The notes: generated by a model from the sequence alone, not told the origin. Counted from the stretch's first letter, positions 15,824-25,459 are shown. The stretch is 64,000 bases of DNA from JARBAU01 sp040414675 (GCA_040414675.1 JBEDUN010000016.1:20860-84859); one strand, 5' to 3'. Program-made: numbers and translations.

Positions 15824-18388
15824 CTATTTGAAAATTATGGTTTGTGTGACAGCGCTGTTGTCTCCAAAGTTTATCTGAGATCTGCCGTTGTTCCAAAGCA
15901 AAATATCTGTTATCTCTGACACGGTATCATGTCTTTTGGTAAACGGATTAGTACCTCTTATAACTTGTCCAAGATCAGTATGATATAATGCGTCTCCAGT
16001 ATTTGCATTATTCAATGTCTTTTTGAGGTCAACTACTACTGCATGCTGTACACCACTATCTGTTATGGTGGCCGCTATTATTTTCAGGTTACTACTAGGC
16101 GAATTGAGAGAAATATGACCACCTACAACATGGAATGGATTAGTATCTGAGAGTGGTAATAATGCGTTACTCTGGAATTTATTTCCTAGCTTTATCGTTT
16201 CCAAGTCCACATAGGTAGAGGGCGACAAAGTTACTATTCTTTTGGTGACTGTACTTGGTTCGTTTGAAACAATCACATTTTGGATATACTTCACTCGGTA
16301 TATGCAGGTTGCACTCGAAGAGGCCGATGCTGCTGCTGCTGCTGCTGCGGGTGAGGCACCTGCTGCTGAAGCAGCTGAGGATGCGGCTGCCCCGATTTTA
16401 CCACATGAGGCGCTGCTAGATGATGCTGCTGATGCAGCAGATGCAGCCGCTGATGCAGCGGCGGCTGAGGCACCAGCAGATGCGGCTGCTGACGCAGCAG
16501 CAGTACCAGCAGCTACAGAAGATGCAGCGGCGGCTGAGGCACCAGCCGATGCGGCTGCTGACGCAGCAGCTGAAGCAACCTCAGTCACAGATCCTCCACC
16601 GGCAGCAGCAGCTGCCGCTGCTGCTGCAGCAGCACTCCCAACAGAACTTGAAGATGCTGATGATGCTGCGGCTGCGGCTGCGGCTGCAGTCGTTTCCGCT
16701 GTCTTAGGAGGCAGACCAGTTGAACTAGCTGCTGCAGACGCCGCAGCAGCACTGGATGCTGCCCCCCCACTTGCAGCAGTTGCAGCAGCTGCAACTGCTG
16801 CTGCAGCTGATGCCACACTGGAAGAAGCTCCTGAACTGGTAGCAGCTGCAGCTGCAGCTGCAGCAGCTGCAGCTCCTGGTGATGCTCCTTTGGATGAGGC
16901 AGCAGCTGACGCGGCTGCAGCGACTTGCCCTGTAGAGGATCCACTGGCTACTGACTCTGCAGCAGCTGCTGCAGCTGCAGAAGCTGCTGCTGCAGAACCA
17001 CCAGATGAGGAAGTGGCGCTAGCAGCCGATGCTGCAGCTGCTGCACCTGCTGCTGCTGCTGATGCGGCTGCGGCTGCAGCAGGTGAGGCACCGTTAGATG
17101 CGGCTGCGGCTGCGGCTGCAGCCGCAATATTGGATGACGATGCTCCATTTGCCGCTGCCTTTGATGCTGCAGAAGAGGCGGCTGTAGCGGCAGCAGATGA
17201 TGCTCCTGCAGAAACGGCAGCTGCTGCTGCTGCAGAAGCTGCAGATGCACCTGGTGATGCACCTGACGAAGCGGCAGCAGCTGCAGTTGCAGCTGCAATT
17301 TCAGCTGCAGATGATCCACTTGCTGCTGCTGATGCTGCTGCTGTAGCAGCTGCGGAAGCGGCCGCGGATGAAGCCCCGGCAGCTGAGGCTGCTGCAGACG
17401 CTGCAGCTGCCGTAGTACCTGCCGACGCAGCAGAGGCAGCCGCTGAGGCTGAGGCTGGTGTAGCGCCGTTTGACAAAGCAGCTGCTGCAGCCGCTGCAGC
17501 TACATCTTCAGCTGAAGCGCCACTTGAGGCAGCTGCTGCTGCAGCAGCCGCTGCTGCTGCAGCAGCTTCTTTAGTTGCTCCCGAGGCAGTAGCAGCTGTT
17601 GCTGCAGCGATTCCAGCAGCAGTTTTGGCTGGAGTTCCTGCTGAAATAAGAGACGAGGCTGCGGTACTTCCAACTTCGGCAGGTGTTGCACCTGAGGTTG
17701 CGGCTTGTGCTGCTCTCGAGGCGGCTACTGATGCAACGTCCGACTTGACTTGTCCTTCGGGAATGACATTTTCAATTAATGGTTGTAATACATTTTGCTT
17801 GGTTTGAGTATTATTAATCACTGGTGTAACCTGCCCGCTCTGCTCTCCGGGAGTAGATAAAGACGGCAAATTTCCCTGATTGGCTGGTTGTTCATTCACA
17901 GTGGCGTTGTTTTCTGATGAGCTTGGTTGTTGTGCATTGTTTTCTGATGAGCTTGGTTGTTGTGCATTGTTTTCTGATGAGCTTGGTTGTTGTGCATTGT
18001 TTTCTGATGAGCTTGGTTGTTGTGGAACAAAGGTTGGTGATGTATTTGGATTCGAATTTCCTGATATAGAAGATTGTTCTGGATTAGTAGTGTTCAGTTC
18101 GGACGTAGGATTCTGTAGCGAGGACTGTTCCTCGCCTAAACCAGAAGTGGAGGATTTCTGTAAGCCATTATTATCAGAAGTAGGCTGCTGAAAGGAAGAA
18201 TTTTCCTCATTAGTAATATCTCTAGCTGAGCTGCCGAGAGTGCTTGAATTATCGCTCGATTTTTTCTTGCTTTTAGCAACCGCTAGATCATAAACGCTAA
18301 AGGGTAGAATGCTAGAAATAACTATGATTGATATCAATATAACTGCAAGCGTTCGTTTCGAGTCTAAGGCGGAATATAACATAATCAA
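15824..18388 (-). CDS. secreted giant alanine-rich, silk-like protein
   Basis: 854 residues. Residues 1-38 hold a signal or anchor helix (TLAVILISIIVISSILPFSV) followed by a basic KSKKKSS. Residues 45-200 are a Ser/Asn/Gln/Pro linker with four tandem copies of QQPSSSENNA. From about 205 to 700 the chain is almost only Ala, Ser, Gly and Thr: runs of 4-12 Ala broken by SSGAS, SGASP, NGASP, VASG motifs at fairly regular spacing of 20-40 residues. The last Ala block is framed by two cysteines (SASCGKIG and SSATCIYRV), the only two in the protein. A folded C-terminal domain of about 170 residues follows (VIVSNEPSTVTKRIV to NSAVTQTIIFK), strand-rich. No known family recognised; composition is like silk fibroins and other structural fibres. 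Likely cell-surface or released matrix protein. Confidence 0.85.
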   Translation of the reverse strand: MIMLYSALDSKRTLAVILISIIVISSILPFSVYDLAVAKSKKKSSDNSSTLGSSARDITNEENSSFQQPTSDNNGLQKSSTSGLGEEQSSLQNPTSELNTTNPEQSSISGNSNPNTSPTFVPQQPSSSENNAQQPSSSENNAQQPSSSENNAQQPSSSENNATVNEQPANQGNLPSLSTPGEQSGQVTPVINNTQTKQNVLQPLIENVIPEGQVKSDVASVAASRAAQAATSGATPAEVGSTAASSLISAGTPAKTAAGIAAATAATASGATKEAAAAAAAAAAAAASSGASAEDVAAAAAAAALSNGATPASASAAASAASAGTTAAAASAAASAAGASSAAASAAATAAASAAASGSSAAEIAAATAAAAASSGASPGASAASAAAAAAVSAGASSAAATAASSAASKAAANGASSSNIAAAAAAAAASNGASPAAAAAASAAAAGAAAAASAASATSSSGGSAAAASAAAAAAAESVASGSSTGQVAAAASAAASSKGASPGAAAAAAAAAAATSSGASSSVASAAAAVAAAATAASGGAASSAAAASAAASSTGLPPKTAETTAAAAAAAASSASSSSVGSAAAAAAAAAAAGGGSVTEVASAAASAAASAGASAAAASSVAAGTAAASAAASAGASAAAASAAASAASAASSSSASCGKIGAAASSAASAAGASPAAAAAAASASSSATCIYRVKYIQNVIVSNEPSTVTKRIVTLSPSTYVDLETIKLGNKFQSNALLPLSDTNPFHVVGGHISLNSPSSNLKIIAATITDSGVQHAVVVDLKKTLNNANTGDALYHTDLGQVIRGTNPFTKRHDTVSEITDILLWNNGRSQINFGDNSAVTQTIIFK
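16320..17700. repeat. degenerate GCN trinucleotide tract (poly-Ala coding)
   Basis: Imperfect GCT/GCA/GCG-type triplet repetition about 1.4 kb long, far richer in G+C than the rest of the window. It encodes the Ala-rich core on the minus strand and opens long false frames on the plus strand. Triplets are mixed rather than pure, so the tract is old or under selection at the protein level. Confidence 0.85.
17904..18023 (-). repeat. four tandem 30-bp repeats
   Basis: Unit of 30 bp encoding the decapeptide QQPSSSENNA. Copies begin at 17904, 17934, 17964 and 17994; the last three are identical and the first differs by one base. In-frame expansion and recent copy-number change are likely. Confidence 0.93.
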
Positions 18389-18578
18389 AAATCGTAACAG
18401 TAATATAAATACAATTCTACTTTTGTTACCGTTAGTATAAAAATCTGAACCTAAGTCACATTAAAACTGTTTATACAATCCCCGGTTATCTAAGATTATT
18501 CTGTAGTCGCAATTTGGTTAAATATTCATACCACAAGTTTCTTTATATGATTCATTGATTAAATAAATAATATTTTTG

Positions 18579-19621
18579 TCAACCAGGATTTGTTGTGGTA
18601 GAAAGAAATGTCTCCAATACTTTATTGAATTTATCAGGATATTGATCCATTATTGCATGGCCAGCATCTTTTATATGTACGAGCCAGGCATCAGGGATTT
18701 TTCCAGCAATAATTAAAGAATTAGCTGCTGGTACATTAATATCATCAGTTCCAGTTATGATCAACGTAGGACTGGATACACTTGTAAGCTTGTCACAAAC
18801 GCCATTCCCAAACCAGGCTGGTTGAACGCCAAATTGCTGCTTTAGCGTATTAAGAGGAATAGGACTAAACTCCGAAAAGTTTGCACGCTCAGGGACATTC
18901 TGAAATGCATTAGGATGCGACTTCATCCAACCTGATCCCGCCGAGTCACCCATAATCGTTCTTAAATTACTAATTGGAACATTATTTGTTGCATTTTTTA
19001 TCATTTCAGAAGCGAATCTTAAAAGTTGAGGACTGGGAGGTATACTCTCTTTTCCTCCACATGACGCACTAACAAGTACAAGCCTGTTCACCTTTTCTGG
19101 ATGCGTAACTGCAGGCTGTTGAGCTATAAACGAACCAAGAGAATGTCCTAGAACGTCCGCCTTTTGTATTTTCAAAGCTTCTAGTAATCCAGTGGTGTCA
19201 TTTGCAAATTGTTGAATTGAGAATGGTTTGTTACCTGTTGTTGTATTTCCAACCCCACGGTTATCAAATACAATTACCGTATGGTTTGTAGACAGATTTC
19301 TTAAAATAGATGGCTCTCAACTATCCATCTTCGAACCTTGACCGCCAATAAGCAAAATAGGGTCACCTTTACCAAGGGTCCTATATGCAATATCGATATC
19401 TCCCACATGAACCCTTTTTACAGGTATATTTTGGATGTTTAGTAGATTTCTATTGTTAGTGTTTATTTGATTTGTATTATTAAAGATTGTTTGATCTGTT
19501 TGACCGTAAGCAAGGTTAGCAGTACCAAAGTAATTATTACTAGTAATCAGGATCGTATTGCTTGGAATAATGATAATAATTAAGGCAACGGTAATAAGTA
19601 CAGGAATTTGAAATGCATCAT
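18579..19621 (-). pseudogene. secreted alpha/beta hydrolase, broken by stop and frameshift
   Basis: Reading on the minus strand, VHVGDIDIAYRTLGKGDPILLI, then VIVFDNRGVGNTTTG, DVLGHSLGSFIAQQ (nucleophile Ser), ITGTDDINVPA (Asp) and KDAGHAIMDQYP (His) match the intact paralogue at 49404-50444 over its length. An in-frame TGA at 19317-19319 falls where the paralogue has Trp91, so a TGG to TGA change is the simplest cause. Upstream, the open frame has no start codon; the ATG at 19621 (MMHFKFLYLL) is in another frame, which suggests a second lesion inside the signal peptide at about 19575-19612. Residues after the stop (18579-19175, 198 codons) remain open and could be translated from an internal ATG, but would lack the first strands of the fold. 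Confidence 0.85.
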
Positions 19622-19639
19622 TACTCGGGTATGCATTTT

Positions 19640-20206
19640 TTATGCACTTATAAGCCTTTCTTCAACAACGATGATTGATAGACGTAAATCAACCTGATCA
19701 TACGCTGATAACTTACTTAGAGCTTAGTCATGATTTGTCATCTACAATCGGAGACTCTCCTGAATCCAATATTTATGGTTTGCAGAAATCTGGACATTTA
19801 GAACTTGTTTAGCAGATCTTCATTCATGACTTGCAGTACATTGGGGATTTACTTCACCTGCTGGCAGTCCTGTTAACACTAAAGCTACAGATACCATGAA
19901 CTCTTCTCAGTCGGACAGCAAAGGGCTACGATCCTACTGTTCCTTCCTACCGTAACCGATTTTTCTCAAAGTCAATGGATTAGTTACTATATCGATACTA
20001 AAAGTAGTTTCTAACTCACTATATCAGTATGAAAGTTTTTGTTGATTTCTGCTTTATAGAATATCATCATAAACTACTAATTACGCAAATGAAGACAGTA
20101 TTCAACCTTTGGCTAGAATGAGGGCTGAGAATAATTACCTCTAGGAGCATTTTACACACTCTGCATTTCACAAATGTACAATCTAGTCTCTTGTCTTCCG
20201 ATAGGC
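19640..20206. other. intergenic stretch, 567 bases
   Basis: Holds a patch at about 19740-19970 that is richer in G+C and has short open pieces in several frames on both strands, none longer than about 40 codons. It may be a worn gene relic; the frame cannot be told. The 65-aa minus frame at 20067-20264 overlaps the next relic and is not convincing. Confidence 0.5.
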
Positions 20207-20434
20207 CTATGAAACAATTCTTTTTATCATCAAATGAAGATGGTTTGTACCAAGATTGAAGCACAATTCACCTGGTTTTCCGACTGTCATTTTTTTAAAT
20301 TCTTCTTGAAGTTTTTCTGGAAGATTTAAGGTCATAGTAAGATTCTTCATGGTTTTTTCATTATCTCTAGATGCGATGGTTACATTCAGTTCCTTATGTA
20401 CTGATACAAGTTCAAATCTTGTTGTAGAAAAAGG
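20207..20434 (-). pseudogene. possible coding relic, 75 open codons
   Basis: Minus-strand open stretch translating to STTRFELVSVHKELNVTIAS, then DNEKTMKNLTMTLNLPEKLQEEFKKM and ending IKRIVS. It reads like genuine protein (good codon mix, alternating strands then an amphipathic helix), but has no start codon except an internal ATG at 20350. It follows the secreted 199-aa gene on the same strand by 31 bases and could be its detached C-terminus or a separate decayed gene. Confidence 0.35.
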
Positions 20435-20465
20435 TTATGCTCAATTACGAGCGTAATTGCTATTG

Positions 20466-21065
20466 CTATGTTGATGTATGGTTACCAATGATTTCTATAA
20501 ATCTGCTTTCTGGACCAACTAAAACAGTCAGTACTCTGTCAGTATTTGTATTGTGTGTTTCTTTTAAGCTATTAAGGATGTTAGGGCATGTTCCAACGCA
20601 TATACCGCTTGGTTCTCCACTTATTCGACTACCATCAACCTTGACAATGAACGGGGCATCCTTTCCTTCAGCATTTTTGGAATCTATGACATGTCTTGGT
20701 ACGTTAACTTCTAGTGCTGCTCCATTTGCTTGGGGATTGACGGCAAGATCGAGGCTCTTTCTAGAAGGATCTGATAATATTCCAACAAGTGAACCATCTG
20801 GTACACTATAATCGATAGGAACAGTCTTTCCATTCACCGTGAGATTATACTTATTAGTAAATCCAGGTTTTAAGAGAGTTCCAATTATGCGGCTACTGAC
20901 CTGATCGGTATCAGGCCCTCCGAGTTTTACCACGAACTGTGCGTTTACTGTTTGAGCAGTCAGTATTGCGTTTGTTCTGACAATGGCTATGCCTAAAACC
21001 AATGACAGGCCTAAAAATGACACCAGATTCTTCCTCTTATTATATTGACTTAGAGAAGTATTCAT
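20466..21065 (-). CDS. secreted hypothetical protein, 199 aa
   Basis: Signal peptide with basic start (MNTSLSQYNKRKN) and hydrophobic core (LVSFLGLSLVLGIAIV), cleavage likely near VNAQF. The mature part is strand-rich (FTNKYNLTVNGKTVPIDYSV, LEVNVPRHVID, PFIVKVDG) with one close Cys pair (GICVGTCPN) that probably forms a disulfide. N-glycosylation sequons (NLT, NHT) occur. The look is that of an immunoglobulin-like extracellular domain; similar small secreted proteins are numerous in Nitrososphaera-type genomes. No function is known. Confidence 0.72.
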   Translation of the reverse strand: MNTSLSQYNKRKNLVSFLGLSLVLGIAIVRTNAILTAQTVNAQFVVKLGGPDTDQVSSRIIGTLLKPGFTNKYNLTVNGKTVPIDYSVPDGSLVGILSDPSRKSLDLAVNPQANGAALEVNVPRHVIDSKNAEGKDAPFIVKVDGSRISGEPSGICVGTCPNILNSLKETHNTNTDRVLTVLVGPESRFIEIIGNHTST

Positions 21066-21190
21066 TCAAGCTATTATCAAAGTGTATGAATTTATGAATA
21101 TCTATTATTATTCTTGACCTGAATACACTGCAACGCGACGCCTTGAATAATATGTTTAATATGCCGCCTTAGTAGTAGTTGTGAGTATAC

Positions 21191-21538
21191 ATGAATAAAA
21201 AATTAGCTGTAATAAGTGCTATATCCATACTCCTCTTGATGTCCTATACTCTGGCTGGTGCTAATAACTCGATGCTCCTGGCCAAATCGAAGTCAGATAG
21301 TCGGTCGAGTGGTTCTGGCTCTGGCAGCGAGGCTAACGTAGCTCAGACGGCTAAACCAGATAAGGATTGTGCCTTTAATCCTAATGGTCTAGCAAAATGC
21401 AATCCCGACCCGACAACAGGCAAATGTCCTAGCGGGTTTTCTGCTAATGATAAGGGGAACTGCTTTCCTAAGGGTCCATGTCCTACTGGTTACGCAAGAC
21501 TTGATAATGACGAATCAGGCAAATGCTTCAAGAAATGA
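21191..21538 (+). CDS. small secreted Cys-rich protein, 115 aa
   Basis: Signal peptide (MNKKLAVISAISILLLMSYT), a Ser/Gly linker (SRSSGSGSGSE), then a compact Cys domain with six cysteines at CAFN, KCNP, KCPS, NCFP, PCPT and KCFK. The repeated CPxG(F/Y)...C spacing recalls small disulfide-knot repeats in surface proteins. Role unknown. Confidence 0.7.
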   Translation: MNKKLAVISAISILLLMSYTLAGANNSMLLAKSKSDSRSSGSGSGSEANVAQTAKPDKDCAFNPNGLAKCNPDPTTGKCPSGFSANDKGNCFPKGPCPTGYARLDNDESGKCFKK

Positions 21539-21620
21539 ACTTCAGAGTTCCAGAAATAAACAAAAGGTAGTATAAGTTGCTTATCAAGCCTCATATTTTA
21601 GAGTCATACTGGTTTTAGAC

Positions 21621-21800
21621 GTGGAAAGTAAGTTGCTAACGAATCTGGTACTAGGAGCAGTCTTAGTTCTGACGACAGGAGCAACGGTGACAATATCTTG
21701 CGTTTATGGAGTTCATAACGGAAGTAGTCACAATCACAATAGAGTCATTGCAGGAAGTCAAAATAAGAACTACACGTCACTGGACGCCCATTCTGGATAA
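21621..21800 (+). CDS. small exported or membrane peptide, 59 aa
   Basis: GTG start; one hydrophobic helix (LLTNLVLGAVLVLTTGATV) followed by a short polar tail with Asn/Ser and HNH (NGSSHNHNR). It lies 82 bases after the Cys-rich secreted gene on the same strand. No family recognised; coding is supported only by the signal-like start and the polar, Asn-rich tail common in exported archaeal peptides. Confidence 0.45.
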   Translation: MESKLLTNLVLGAVLVLTTGATVTISCVYGVHNGSSHNHNRVIAGSQNKNYTSLDAHSG

Positions 21801-22087
21801 TGGACAGTAATCTCTGTTCCAGTCTAATGTTAATTAGTGATATTCATTGATATTCTTTCTGGCGAATATCTGATAGGAATATACACCGTGTAATGTCAAG
21901 AATACACAGTGGAATAATAATGCTCAATGATGTACATTTGGCCAATAGTGATAGCGAATCGTCGAATAGAATTACAGTCAAGCATTGTCAGCACAAATGC
22001 TATGACCTTTGCTTGTTGCAACCATTGTATTTTAGCTGACTCTGCTAGCAAGAATTAATATTTAAGAGTGCATTATAGTGTAACATC

Positions 22088-22426
22088 ATGGTTTTCGGTG
22101 CGATGCTAGTAGGAGGCATGGTTGCGAGTGGCGTTGTAGCAGGTGGGCTTATTGGACACTACGCTACTAGAAATCGGTACGAATCAATGGCCAAGAACCA
22201 AGTACAGCAAGAACAAGTACAACGAGCTCAAGCACAAGCTGAGGAAGCTGAACGGGCAGCTAGGGCAGCTGAATTGCGATCTGTACAAACACAGACAAAT
22301 AGCTTTAGCAAAAACAATGATGATACCTTTCAAAGGCTCGAAAAATTAGGTAAGCTAAGGCAACAAGGATTGATAACTGATGAAGAATTTCAAAGACTCA
22401 AAAGTCAATTAATATCTGGTTATTGA
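22088..22426 (+). CDS. SHOCT-domain membrane protein, 112 aa
   Basis: A Gly-rich N-terminal membrane helix (MVFGAMLVGGMVASGVVAGG), an Ala/Glu/Gln coiled coil (QVQRAQAQAEEAERAARAAE) and a C-terminal SHOCT motif (LEKLGKLRQQGLITDEEF, then QRLKSQLI). SHOCT is a short two-helix oligomerisation module found at the ends of many membrane and secreted proteins. TATA-like TTAATATTTAAG lies about 27 bases before the ATG, so the transcript is probably leaderless. Confidence 0.82.
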   Translation: MVFGAMLVGGMVASGVVAGGLIGHYATRNRYESMAKNQVQQEQVQRAQAQAEEAERAARAAELRSVQTQTNSFSKNNDDTFQRLEKLGKLRQQGLITDEEFQRLKSQLISGY

Positions 22427-23299
22427 AAGTATGTTTGTAATGATTAGCAAGATCTAATTGTTAGTTTTGTCTCATGGGATTATGCACCAGCCATTTCAAA
22501 TTAGGTTCATTATATATCGATATAGATAGAAAGGCGATGCTCCATCTTATGAAAACTTAGTTATCATAAATTCAATCATTCAAAATTCTGATATGCTTCA
22601 GGAATTAAAATAATCTCTACGAAAACTATCAGATAGATACAATAAAATCACCTTGAATTACCCGCCAAATGTCAAACTCTGCCAATGGGTATTCAGAGGA
22701 AATTCTCAACATACCATAGCAATATTATAGATTTTGATAATGACAGTACTTTGCAGCGATAGATCGGCATGTGATCTCTGTAAGTCACTATTGGCAAATC
22801 GACAGCGAGTTCTAATATTGATGGGATGCTAAGATAAATATGTTGATCTAGCCGAAAGGGTAATCAATGTATATTTCTCAATAACAGTTTTGATATCCTC
22901 TAAACGAACCCGAATCATTCAATTAGCTTATAGATTGAACAGGAGATAAAAAGAAGTAATTAGTAATTAGCACTAAAAATGTATGAAATTTAAGCGAAGC
23001 CAGTTCGACGAGTGACTCATCATTCTCCTCGTGATCTCAGAACTAACGCCCATTTAACCAAAGTCCTCACCTATTTAATTCCTTAAAATCATAATATCGT
23101 ATCAAATTAAGTACATTTTATATCAAAATGGACTATTTTATAGTCAGTAATAAATTAATATATATAGGTTTTATATGTGGCGAGTAATGGAGTTAACATA
23201 GTTAAACTATTTATATTAATATCGGACCCCTAATAATGCTGGCGGACTAAAAAGTTGTTATCGATAACGTCTTTAGGAAAAAAAACCAAGAAATTGACC
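22427..23299. other. intergenic stretch, about 870 bases
   Basis: Strongly AT-rich, no coding frame of note. A TTG at 23255 would extend the next gene by 15 codons but the internal ATG is preferred. Confidence 0.6.
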
Positions 23300-23731
23300 A
23301 TGTCCCCGTATCGTGACAGGGTTTACATCATTAAAGACATAATAGTCAAACTAGTAGACTATGGTTCCTTAAATCAGACTTCACTTATCAGTTTCTGTGG
23401 ACTCAACCTAAAAAAACATAGATCAATTCTGTTTGAACTTGAGCTAAATGAGCTTGTAACCCGATCAGAAATTACTTCTGGTCACAGGACAATTACAGTG
23501 TATAAACCTACTCAAAAAGGTATAGAATTTTGTAACAAGATTATCGAGCCGTACGAGAAGATGTTCCCAAGGCAGAGGCAGCAAGGCAAGTCGGAAATTC
23601 CGGTACCATTAGAATCAAGAAATATTCAAGAAGAATTGAAAATTGCAAGCACAGTGAAAAACGATCAGGACATTTCCATACGAGATGACCAGCAGTCAAT
23701 AGTCACTGTACGTGAGATGGCCGTTCACTAA
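23300..23731 (+). CDS. winged-helix regulator, HTH_45 type
   Basis: 143 residues from the ATG at 23300. The order is that of the archaeal HTH_45 (PF14947) group: SPYRDRVYIIKDIIVKLVDYG, a recognition helix region (NQTSLISFCGLNLKKHRSI), LFELELNELVTRSE, then a wing ending TVYKPTQKGIEFCNKI. A polar tail of about 55 residues follows, with an unusual Gln/Arg/Ser composition. Such proteins are abundant single-domain regulators in ammonia-oxidising archaea; the target is unknown. A paralogue lies at 40249-40539. Confidence 0.8.
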   Translation: MSPYRDRVYIIKDIIVKLVDYGSLNQTSLISFCGLNLKKHRSILFELELNELVTRSEITSGHRTITVYKPTQKGIEFCNKIIEPYEKMFPRQRQQGKSEIPVPLESRNIQEELKIASTVKNDQDISIRDDQQSIVTVREMAVH

Positions 23732-24048
23732 TATTTGTCTGCTTTCATAATGTGAATAATGCTTTTATCTATGATCAATTTGCACATAGCAGAAAAATAA
23801 AAATGATATTCTGAAGTCGTTTACAGAATAACATGCATTACAATTTTTCCATCCAAATACTGGTCCTTTATTGTTTTGGACTGGATTCATGTTTTAAGAT
23901 GTTATAGGTACGAAGAATGTGACTTAGCTGATCTATTGACTTCCAGTCTTATATGGACTTGGACTGCCGCAATGGGCAAAAAAAGGGTTCTAGAAATCAA
24001 AGATAGATTGTTACCTATGTCCAGGAGTTACTGACACATTACCTGTCA
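23732..24048. other. intergenic stretch, 317 bases
   Basis: Convergent spacer between the regulator and the secreted 198-aa gene; no feature seen. Confidence 0.55.
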
Positions 24049-24645
24049 TTATTTGGTAAGAACGACCTCAGGACTGTTTATAACGATACCTGTCTTTGAG
24101 ACCGTCAATTCTCCGTTCTTTTCAGCCTTCAGTATATCACTAGCAGATTTCAATATTCGAGGAGTTGCATCAGTATTCCATTTTACAAAATTCAGTGCAT
24201 ATAATGGACTGTACCCCTTTTGACCAGGAGATGCTGTCGAAACGCCTAATTGAAATCCCATTGGCGAGTTACCTTGTTTTACTCCATTGATGAAGTCATA
24301 TCCTTGCTGAAGACTAGATTCTGGACTTGATGCAAGTGATGGAGAGTAGTTAACATTAAAACCGGTTGTATTTGTAATTGAGGCCGCAATATGAGCATCT
24401 GAAGCGTCGGTAGCTATAAAGTACCCGATTTTACCATTTACATACCCTCTTGAAATAGGCACAGTTACGGAGCTAGTTGAACTCAGATTAGGAGCTGTGG
24501 AATTAGTTAGCTTAGTACCATTTGTACTTGGTTGCTGTGCGTGAGTCTTTTGTCCTAAAAGCTGCGGAGCTAATATGACAATCGACGCTAAAAAGAACAC
24601 AACTACAACTATACATTTTCTTGAACATTGCAGACTTGTCTTCAT
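24049..24645 (-). CDS. secreted hypothetical protein, 198 aa
   Basis: Signal peptide (CIVVVVFFLASIVILAPQLLG) then a Thr/Ser/Asn linker. The mature domain has ISRGYVNGKIGYFIATDASD, ending in VSKTGIVINSPEVVLTK. The segment GYVNGKxxYFIATDASD with later NFVKWNxxATPRILKSA is seen in a conserved archaeal exported family of unknown function. No cysteines in the mature part, several N-glycosylation sequons. Single gene. Confidence 0.75.
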   Translation of the reverse strand: MKTSLQCSRKCIVVVVFFLASIVILAPQLLGQKTHAQQPSTNGTKLTNSTAPNLSSTSSVTVPISRGYVNGKIGYFIATDASDAHIAASITNTTGFNVNYSPSLASSPESSLQQGYDFINGVKQGNSPMGFQLGVSTASPGQKGYSPLYALNFVKWNTDATPRILKSASDILKAEKNGELTVSKTGIVINSPEVVLTK

Positions 24646-24818
24646 ATCATCACAACATTCAATAAATTACCATATATGAATTTTTTAAAATGGTCCGAAG
24701 GAATTGAATATGTCCTAAGTATGGCTTAAGTAGCAAATTAAAGTTTAGACCCAAGAGAAAATTCATTACCCGTAAACTTCATCTTTGATGTTTGCCTATA
24801 TTTGTAAGGTGTTGAGCA

Positions 24819-25076
24819 ATGGAATATCCTCCGATGTGGATTTGGGCTATAATAATTGGCATTATTATTGGAACTAAGCTCGTTATTAGATGGCATGTAA
24901 CAAAACTAATACCCAGACAGGAAATTGATAACTATAACCTGAACGCAAATATTGAAAGTGGAATAAAGAAACAATCCAACACGTACAATAATAATGAGAA
25001 GATCAGAAATATCAGATATTACAAGTACGGTCCATTTCGATTATACAAGCGACGGTTAACTCCGAGGAAAGAGTGA
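24819..25076 (+). CDS. small membrane protein, 85 aa
   Basis: One N-terminal helix (MWIWAIIIGIIIGTKLVIRW) and a very basic, Asn/Tyr-rich tail (RYYKYGPFRLYKRRLTPRKE) that would face the cytoplasm and could bind nucleic acid or lipid head groups. No family recognised. Confidence 0.55.
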   Translation: MEYPPMWIWAIIIGIIIGTKLVIRWHVTKLIPRQEIDNYNLNANIESGIKKQSNTYNNNEKIRNIRYYKYGPFRLYKRRLTPRKE

Positions 25077-25459
25077 TCTAGAAGACAACTTTGATGACTC
25101 TGTTAATGGTTTAACCTTTTCCATAGTCGTTCTAGATTACAGTAATTAAATTGACATAAAAATTCTCAAATATGTGGATATCTGCTGTCAATTGTAATCG
25201 TATCAATATATAGAATTGTGTTTCTTAGAAAAGTATCATGACTACACTTAGATATTCGAAAGTTACTCTCTGACTCGAATCATTTCTTCAGAAAACGCAA
25301 AAAATGTACACAATGAAGTTTGTACTCTCTAAAAAATATTAAAATTCATAGTACTAATTCTGACTTCTTAGATATTCTTGAACATCCGAAGAAGAGTATT
25401 AGGAGTAATCATAATGAAATTTAACCTTTTTTTATCCGAGATTTGTATTAACAAATGCT
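25077..25459. other. intergenic stretch, 383 bases
   Basis: AT-rich convergent spacer; no feature seen. Confidence 0.55.

Noticed and set aside
16242..17807. 521-codon plus-strand frame opposite the Ala-rich gene
   Set aside because: It exists only because GCN triplet tracts have no stop codons in several frames; it has no signal peptide and ends without a domain, while the minus frame has a signal peptide and a folded end.
17904..18023. CRISPR-like array
   Set aside because: The 30-bp units are directly adjacent with no spacers and encode an in-frame decapeptide.
19317..19319. TGA as recoded Trp or selenocysteine
   Set aside because: All other genes use TGA as stop and the start region of the same gene is also broken; plain nonsense mutation is simpler.
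19740..19970. Small secreted peptide (MVSVALVLTGLPAG...) on the minus strand
   Set aside because: Only 25 codons, with an equally plausible reading on the other strand.
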